Positions 15,607 through 20,205 of a DNA stretch of 20,205 nt are shown piece after piece. The position numbers were made by a program, and so were the translations under genes. Positions within the stretch are counted from its first letter, which is position 1. Each line of letters opens with the position of its first letter. Under the pieces are notes generated by a model. The model was not told the DNA's origin. It made no database searches and was given only the letters and a program-made list of their open reading frames with translations. Source of the DNA: JBEIVB01 sp040374085 (lineage in GTDB: Bacteria > Bacteroidota > Bacteroidia > UBA4408); assembly GCA_040374085.1 (NCBI GenBank), contig JBEIVB010000044.1, positions 1 through 20,205 on the forward strand, in the 5' to 3' direction.

Positions 15607-15843
15607 ATGTCGGATATTACCACCCGCGTAAAAGCCATTATAGTGGACAAACTGGGCGTTGACGAAAAAGAAGTCACCAACGAGGCAAGCTTCACCAACG
15701 ATTTGGGTGCGGATTCTCTGGATACCGTTGAACTCATCATGGAATTCGAAAAAGAATTCAACATCGCCATTCCTGACGATCAAGCTGAAAACATCAGCAC
15801 CGTGGGCCAAGCCATTACCTACATCGAGGCCAACGTAAAATAA
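15607..15843 (+). CDS. acpP: Acyl carrier protein
   Basis: This 78-aa acidic protein carries growing acyl chains in type II fatty acid synthesis. The phosphopantetheine site is Ser37 in LGADSLDTVELIMEFE, the classic ACP signature, and the length is standard. It stands first in the acpP-fabF-rnc cluster, with fabF starting 13 nt downstream. A candidate promoter and an A/C-rich leader precede it, in line with the high expression expected of ACP. No anomaly is seen. Confidence 0.97.
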   Translation: MSDITTRVKAIIVDKLGVDEKEVTNEASFTNDLGADSLDTVELIMEFEKEFNIAIPDDQAENISTVGQAITYIEANVK

Positions 15844-15856
15844 CATTTCCCTTTTC

Positions 15857-17113
15857 ATGGAATTTCCACGCGTTGTTGTAACGGGTATAGGTGCGCTTAC
15901 GCCCATTGGCAACACAGCCTCTGCGTACTGGGATAGTTTGATTAAAGGCGTGAGCGGTGCTGCACCTATAACCCATTTTGATGCGAGTAAATTCAAGACC
16001 CGATTTGCCTGCGAGGTGAAAGGGTTTGATGCTACAGCTCATTTCGATCGGAAAGAGGCGCGCAAAATGGATAAATTCACTCAGTATGCCATGGTTGCGG
16101 CCGATGAGGCCATGCGCGACTCTGGCCTGAATCCGGAGGCTGTCGACTCGGATCGAGTTGGCGTTATTTGGGGTTCGGGCATTGGTGGACTGGACACGTT
16201 CCTCCACGAGTGCTTAGACTTTGCCAAAGGAGATGGAACCCCGCGTTTTAATCCCTTCTTCATCCCCAAGATGATTGCGGACATTGCCTCGGGGCACATC
16301 AGCATCAAATATGGGTTTAGAGGCCCCAACTTTACTACTGTTTCGGCTTGCGCCTCCTCTACCAATGCCCTCATCGATGCCTTCAATTACATTCGATTGG
16401 GCATGGCCGATGTCATCGTAACCGGAGGTTCTGAGGCCGCTGTAAATGAGGCCGGAATGGGAGGTTTCAATGCCCTTCAGGCACTGAGTACCCGCAACGA
16501 CTCGCCCGAAACAGCCTCCCGGCCTTTTGATTTGGACCGTGATGGTTTTGTGTTGGGCGAAGGAGCAGGGGCCGTGATTTTAGAATCCTTGGAGCATGCG
16601 CAAAAGCGTGGTGCCACCATTTATGCAGAGCTTGTTGGCGGAGGTCTTAGTGCAGATGCTTATCACATTACCGCTCCGCATCCGGAAGGACTGGGGGCGT
16701 TGAACGTAATGAAGAATGCCTTGCGCGATGCCCGCATGCAGGCCGATGAAATTGATTACATCAACGTACACGGTACCTCAACACCATTGGGTGATGTGAG
16801 CGAAACCAAGGCCATTGGTCAGGTGTTTGGCGAGCATGCCCACAAGCTCAACATCAGCTCTACCAAATCCATGACCGGGCATTTACTTGGAGCTGCTGGT
16901 GTGATTGAAGCCATTGCCTCTATCTTGGCGGTGAAGCACGGCATTGTGCCGCCCACCATCAACCACTTTACCGACGATCCGGGCTTTGACCCCAAGCTCA
17001 ACTTTACCTTCAACCAAGCTCAGCACCGCGAGGTGAGGGCTGCCTTGAGCAATACCTTCGGTTTTGGCGGACATAATGCTTCGGTTATATTCCGGAAGTT
17101 CCCACACGTGTAA
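15857..17113 (+). CDS. fabF: 3-oxoacyl-[acyl-carrier-protein] synthase II
   Basis: This 418-aa condensing enzyme elongates acyl-ACP with malonyl-ACP in fatty acid synthesis. The Cys-His-His catalytic triad is intact: Cys165 in VSACASSTN, His305 in VHGTSTPLGD and His342 in KSMTGHLLGAAG. These are each two residues beyond the E. coli FabF positions (163, 303, 340). The N-terminus RVVVTGIGALTPIG and the C-terminal NTFGFGGHNAS are typical, and the two histidines identify the KAS I/II class and exclude FabH. It starts 13 nt after acpP, and its TAA stop is followed with no gap by the TTG start proposed for rnc. Confidence 0.96.
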   Translation: MEFPRVVVTGIGALTPIGNTASAYWDSLIKGVSGAAPITHFDASKFKTRFACEVKGFDATAHFDRKEARKMDKFTQYAMVAADEAMRDSGLNPEAVDSDRVGVIWGSGIGGLDTFLHECLDFAKGDGTPRFNPFFIPKMIADIASGHISIKYGFRGPNFTTVSACASSTNALIDAFNYIRLGMADVIVTGGSEAAVNEAGMGGFNALQALSTRNDSPETASRPFDLDRDGFVLGEGAGAVILESLEHAQKRGATIYAELVGGGLSADAYHITAPHPEGLGALNVMKNALRDARMQADEIDYINVHGTSTPLGDVSETKAIGQVFGEHAHKLNISSTKSMTGHLLGAAGVIEAIASILAVKHGIVPPTINHFTDDPGFDPKLNFTFNQAQHREVRAALSNTFGFGGHNASVIFRKFPHV

Positions 17114-17845
17114 TTGCCACTCAGTCGTTTTTTACCATCCATTCTCTTCATCGGTTATTATACCGACAAACAGCTGTTTGCTTTTCTCAGAAGTGTCTTA
17201 GGTTTTGCACCGGGTAACATGGCGGTGTACAAAACTGCCCTGCGTCACAAATCCGCTGCTCAGGAGATTCGAAAAGGCGTGAAAGACAGCAACGAGCGTT
17301 TGGAGTTTTTGGGCGATGCTATACTAAGTGCAGTGGTAGCCGATTACCTGTACAAACGTTTTCCTTATAAAGACGAGGGGTTCTTAACGAAACTGCGCAG
17401 CCGCATGGTGAGCCGAGAGAACGTGAATGAGCTCTCACGAAAAATGGCTTTGCCCGCGTTTATTGAATCAAACTCCCAGGGTCAGACACCGCCTAGATCT
17501 ATGGACGGGGATGCAATGGAAGCCCTTATTGGTGCCGTATTTCTCGACAAAGGATACCAAGTTGCAGAAGACTTCATCCTCAACCGCATGGTGCGTTTTC
17601 ACATCGATATGGATGAGCTGGAGTTCAACGACAAAGACTATAAGAGTAGAGTTATTGAATGGGCACAGCGCAACCGTAAGCGCTTTAGTTTCGAAGTCTT
17701 AAAAGAGGGCGGCACCGCGCGGCAACGACTATATGAGGTACAACTTCTGCTCGATGGCGAGCAGGCATCGGTGGGCAAGGGTACCTCAAAAAAAGCGGCA
17801 GAGCAGTCCGCCTCAGAAGTTTTCTTGCGCAGCCAGAACCTTTGA
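17114..17845 (+). CDS. rnc: Ribonuclease III
   Basis: This protein of about 243 aa cleaves double-stranded RNA in rRNA maturation and mRNA turnover. The RNase III domain shows the signature NERLEFLGDAIL with its acidic residues and the second metal-binding segment DAMEALIGAVFLD. A C-terminal double-stranded RNA-binding domain occupies about residues 175-243 (DYKSRVIEWAQRNRKRFSFE, then VGKGTSKKAAEQSASEVFL). The fabF stop lies in the same frame directly upstream, so the start must fall after it. I chose TTG at 17114 because the conserved helix DKQLFAFLRSVLGFAPGN precedes the first ATG (17219), and starting there would delete it. The acpP-fabF-rnc order is common in Bacteroidota. The identity is certain, the start less so. 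Confidence 0.93.
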   Translation: MPLSRFLPSILFIGYYTDKQLFAFLRSVLGFAPGNMAVYKTALRHKSAAQEIRKGVKDSNERLEFLGDAILSAVVADYLYKRFPYKDEGFLTKLRSRMVSRENVNELSRKMALPAFIESNSQGQTPPRSMDGDAMEALIGAVFLDKGYQVAEDFILNRMVRFHIDMDELEFNDKDYKSRVIEWAQRNRKRFSFEVLKEGGTARQRLYEVQLLLDGEQASVGKGTSKKAAEQSASEVFLRSQNL

Positions 17846-17879
17846 GTTTACCCTTAACCTTTTTTTATTCATCGCATGC

Positions 17880-17932
17880 AGGTACCCTTCCGTACCTTAG
17901 CAGCGTGCAAGAATTTGGGGCATAATCCCCAA
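17880..17932 (+). repeat. Two small hairpins in the rnc to IPExxxVDY-gene gap
   Basis: AGGTAC (17880-17885) pairs with GTACCT (17892-17897) around a 6-nt loop. TTGGGG (17915-17920) pairs with CCCCAA (17927-17932) around CATAAT. A T run (17860-17866) lies before them and not after, so a standard terminator is not supported. The 119-bp gap holds no other feature I can support beyond a weak promoter candidate. Confidence 0.4.
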
Positions 17933-17946
17933 CCGCACTATCTTAG
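17914..17946 (+). promoter_or_regulatory. Weak candidate promoter for the IPExxxVDY-type gene and pyk
   Basis: TTTG at 17914-17917 and TATCTTAG at 17939-17946 (one mismatch from TAnnTTTG) are 21 bp apart, ending 18 nt before the ATG at 17965. The -33 part overlaps the second hairpin. Confidence 0.25.
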
Positions 17947-17964
17947 TGTCCATTTTACACCCTG

Positions 17965-18447
17965 ATGAAAACTATGGCGCATCCCAAGCGTGTGAATTTG
18001 GAATGGAGGTTGGACTTCCTGTTGGCCGGCTTGGTGGTTCAGGGGTCTATGCACATGGCCCCATTTGAAATGGCGCAGGCCCACAGCATTCAGTTTTCCC
18101 GCACCAATCCCTTTGTTCCCATTGGAGGTGCTCAGACCATGCCTGTAGCCAAAGACGAGCTCTTTCCTGAGGTGGCCCGTACCCTTGAGCAGGAGGGATT
18201 TACCCAGTTCGTTTATCCCCTCTCGGAGGAGGAAGGCGTGCTGCATCTGGTGGCCAACCAGGATCAGGGTTTGGTGTTGTTGCCCAAGTACAAGGTGTAT
18301 AACTTTTTATTGATTCTCCGAAGTTCCAGTCCGGGTGTGCGTCTCTTCGATCAATGGGTTCAACGTTTCAAGAGTCTTCCATCTGTGCAGGTGGTAAATG
18401 TGATCAACACGGAACCAGCCAACGAATTCTTTCATCTATTAGCATAA
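17965..18447 (+). CDS. IPExxxVDY-type family protein, motif-diverged
   Basis: The function of this 160-aa protein is unknown. It sits between rnc and pyk, where many Bacteroidota carry an IPExxxVDY family gene, and its size and layout fit: an N-terminal LEWRLDFLLAGLVV segment, an aromatic central part and a hydrophobic segment near residues 104-118. At the place of the name motif it reads LPKYKVYNF (residues 106-114) instead of IPExxxVDY, so only the proline and the general hydrophobic and aromatic pattern remain. No signal peptide or membrane segment is evident. Two in-frame ATGs exist, 17965 and 17974; I use the first. The pyk start follows 4 nt after its stop, so the two are probably co-transcribed. 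Family membership rests on position plus weak similarity. Confidence 0.7.
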   Translation: MKTMAHPKRVNLEWRLDFLLAGLVVQGSMHMAPFEMAQAHSIQFSRTNPFVPIGGAQTMPVAKDELFPEVARTLEQEGFTQFVYPLSEEEGVLHLVANQDQGLVLLPKYKVYNFLLILRSSSPGVRLFDQWVQRFKSLPSVQVVNVINTEPANEFFHLLA

Positions 18448-18451
18448 CATC

Positions 18452-19885
18452 ATGAGCAATCGTAATTGGAGTAAAACAAAAATTGTGGCCACCATGGGGC
18501 CTGCCTCATCACCAAAAGAAGTCTTGACGGCGATGATGGATGCCGGGCTCGACGTATGTCGCATCAACGCCTCACATGGTTCGCATGCAGACCATCAACA
18601 GGTGGTAAACACGATACGCGAGCTGAACCGTGAGAGGGGTTATAACATAGCCATATTAGTTGACCTTCAGGGGCCAAAGCTTAGGATTGGCAACGTAGAG
18701 AACAACGCCGTGCATCTTGAATCCGGGGCTGAGCTCACCATTACCACGCACGAGTGCATGGGAACAGCAGACCGCCTCTACATCACCTATCCCGAGTTTC
18801 CGAAAGATGTGGCCATTGGCGACCATGTGCTCATCGACGATGGTAAACTGAAGCTTACCGTAACCGACACCAACCGCATGGACACCGTGAAAGCCGTGGT
18901 GATCAACGGCGGTGTGTTGTCCTCGAAAAAAGGTGTGAACTTGCCCAACACGCGCATCTCTCTTCCTTCTTTAACTCCCAAGGATCTACTGGATTTGGAG
19001 TGGGCCTTGTCGAACGACGTGGAGTGGATTGGCCTTTCTTTTGTTCGTTCCGTTACGGATGTGGTGGATTTGAAAGACCGGATCTTTGCTGCCAAGAAAA
19101 CCACCCGCGTGGTGGCCAAGATAGAGAAGCCCGAGGCCATTCGGGAAATTGATAACATCATTGATATGTCGGACGCCATTATGGTGGCTCGGGGCGATTT
19201 GGGTGTGGAAATGCCCATGGAAGAAGTTCCCCTCATGCAGAAAATGATTGTGCAGAAAAGTCTGGCTGCCAGCAAGCCTGTGATCATTGCCACCCAGATG
19301 ATGGAGAGCATGATTACCAGCTATGCTCCTACGCGGGCCGAAGTAAACGATGTGGCCAATGCCGTTATGGATGGGGCCGATGCGGTGATGTTGAGCGGAG
19401 AAACCTCGGTAGGTAAGTATCCGGTGAAAGTGATTGAAAATATGCAGAGCATCATCGATGCAGTGGAGCGGAAATCGCAAATATTCTTTAAAGAACATCA
19501 GCCTACTACCCGCAACCAAACCTACATCTCCGACAGCATTTGTTACAACGCTTGTGTAATGGCCAGGCAGGTAGATGCCACCGCCATTGTAACCATGACC
19601 AACTCGGGCTACACCGGCTTTAAGTTGGCCAGCCACCGTCCCAAAGCCAACATCTTCATCTTTACCGACAACCGCAGCCTACTCAACACCATGAGCTTGG
19701 TTTGGGGCGTTCGGGGCTTTTACTACAACAAGTACGAAAGCACCGATGCCACCATACAGGACATCAAAGAGTTTCTGAAGATTCATGGCTTGGTGAACGT
19801 TGACGATTTGGTCATCAACATAGCCTCTATGCCCATGCAGGAGCGGGGCAGGGCTAACATGATTAAGCTCAGCTTCATAGCCTAA
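18452..19885 (+). CDS. pyk: Pyruvate kinase
   Basis: This 477-aa glycolytic enzyme transfers phosphate from phosphoenolpyruvate to ADP. The N-terminus KTKIVATMGPASS and CRINASHGSHADH, the segment DLQGPKLRIG leading into the B domain (about 75-175), and the active-site signature VAKIEKPEAI (Lys223, Glu225) followed by DAIMVARGDLGVE (Asp249) are all present. The metal-site and C-domain segments IIATQMMESMI, PTRAEVNDVANAVMDGADA and MLSGETSVGKYPV follow. The length is that of a standard bacterial enzyme without the extra C-terminal PEP-utiliser domain. It starts 4 nt after the IPExxxVDY-type gene. No clear terminator follows it. Confidence 0.96.
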   Translation: MSNRNWSKTKIVATMGPASSPKEVLTAMMDAGLDVCRINASHGSHADHQQVVNTIRELNRERGYNIAILVDLQGPKLRIGNVENNAVHLESGAELTITTHECMGTADRLYITYPEFPKDVAIGDHVLIDDGKLKLTVTDTNRMDTVKAVVINGGVLSSKKGVNLPNTRISLPSLTPKDLLDLEWALSNDVEWIGLSFVRSVTDVVDLKDRIFAAKKTTRVVAKIEKPEAIREIDNIIDMSDAIMVARGDLGVEMPMEEVPLMQKMIVQKSLAASKPVIIATQMMESMITSYAPTRAEVNDVANAVMDGADAVMLSGETSVGKYPVKVIENMQSIIDAVERKSQIFFKEHQPTTRNQTYISDSICYNACVMARQVDATAIVTMTNSGYTGFKLASHRPKANIFIFTDNRSLLNTMSLVWGVRGFYYNKYESTDATIQDIKEFLKIHGLVNVDDLVINIASMPMQERGRANMIKLSFIA

Positions 19886-19937
19886 TACCCCGAAACATTT
19901 CCCTGCGGGGGGGTGTGGTAACAAGGGGGCGGAATCC

Positions 19938-19945
19938 TACCTTTG
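19938..19945 (+). promoter_or_regulatory. Putative -7 element for the penicillin-binding protein gene
   Basis: TACCTTTG matches TAnnTTTG and ends 15 nt before the ATG at 19961. No TTG stands at the expected -33 distance. Confidence 0.45.
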
Positions 19946-19960
19946 CAACAACCTACCCAC

Positions 19961-20205
19961 ATGGCAAAACGCAATCCTGAGCGCAAGTACATCCGCAGGC
20001 TATGGCTGTTGGTGGCGGGCCCGTTTGTGGCATTGGCCATCGTAATCGGCTGCATCCTCGGTTTCAGCGATCTGCCCTCTTTGGAGGAGCTTGAAAATCC
20101 GCGGTCCAACCTCGCTTCCCAGGTCATCACCTCCGACCAGCAGGTGCTGGGTAAGTTCTATGTAGAGAACCGCACCGACGTGCAGTTTTCCCAGCTTTCA
20201 CCCAA
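19961..20205 (+). CDS. Class A penicillin-binding protein (PBP1A-like), N-terminal part
   Basis: Only 81 codons are visible; the gene runs off the right edge. A short basic N-terminus (MAKRNPERKYIRRL) leads into one hydrophobic membrane anchor (about residues 15-34). Next come LPSLEELENPRSNLASQVI and QQVLGKFYVENRTDV, typical of the juxtamembrane start of bifunctional PBPs just before the GT51 glycosyltransferase domain. Such proteins polymerise and cross-link peptidoglycan at the outer face of the inner membrane. The catalytic domains are not in the window, so activity cannot be checked. A -7 element precedes the start. Confidence 0.85.
   Translation, partial: MAKRNPERKYIRRLWLLVAGPFVALAIVIGCILGFSDLPSLEELENPRSNLASQVITSDQQVLGKFYVENRTDVQFSQLSP

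Noticed and set aside
18787..19636. Long minus-strand frames opposite pyk, and similar frames opposite bshA, mqnC, ispG and the SprB-repeat gene
   Set aside because: They are histidine-, arginine- or serine-rich reverse readings of clearly conserved genes, with no family similarity of their own.
19886..19915. Possible terminator after pyk
   Set aside because: CCCCG and CGGGG can pair around a 13-nt loop, but the stem is short and no T run follows.
1..20205. tRNA, rRNA, insertion sequence, integrase, toxin-antitoxin or defence genes
   Set aside because: None of the reading frames or inverted repeats fits; nearly all sequence is accounted for by the listed genes.

Overview
The window looks like a chromosomal segment of a member of the Bacteroidota, with G+C close to half by eye. 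Five lines of evidence support this. One gene encodes a very large secreted protein with SprB-type repeats and a type B (gliding-motility-type) C-terminal sorting domain for the type IX secretion system (T9SS). IspG is the long form with a central insert. An IPExxxVDY-type gene lies between rnc and pyk, as is usual in this phylum. Gene starts lack Shine-Dalgarno sequences. Several starts are preceded by the Bacteroidota -7 element TAnnTTTG.

Layout, left to right. (1) Positions 1-1877, minus strand: comF, msrC (free methionine-R-sulfoxide reductase) and a lipoprotein with an Ig-like domain that runs off the left edge; they are tightly packed and probably one operon. (2) 1964-2878, plus strand: a divergent gene for a membrane-anchored coiled-coil protein of unknown function, closed by a clear rho-independent terminator. 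(3) 2931-5227, minus strand: mqnC (futalosine route to menaquinone) followed by bshA (bacillithiol synthesis). (4) 5313-9777, plus strand: an M17 leucyl aminopeptidase, pdxA and long-form ispG, packed with overlapping or nearly touching ends. (5) 9907-14997: a 1,696-aa secreted T9SS substrate with 12 SprB-like repeats, a degenerate 13th, two PKD domains and the sorting domain, followed closely by a YfcE-like phosphodiesterase gene. (6) 15607-17845: acpP-fabF-rnc, the conserved fatty-acid/RNase III cluster. (7) 17965-19885: the IPExxxVDY-type gene and pyk. (8) From 19961 to the right edge: the start of a class A penicillin-binding protein.

Most of the window is core metabolism: menaquinone, bacillithiol, pyridoxal phosphate, isoprenoids, fatty acids and glycolysis. 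PdxA and IspG act in two pathways that both draw on 1-deoxyxylulose 5-phosphate, which may explain their pairing. MsrC and BshA both belong to thiol/oxidant defence but are in separate transcription units. I see no CRISPR array, tRNA, rRNA, insertion sequence, phage gene or recognisable defence system.

The least explained items are the SprB-like protein, whose later repeats carry an extra pair of cysteines, and the coiled-coil membrane protein. After those come the IPExxxVDY homologue that has lost most of its name motif, the TTG-started rnc abutting fabF, and the small dyads upstream of the giant gene and of the IPExxxVDY gene.
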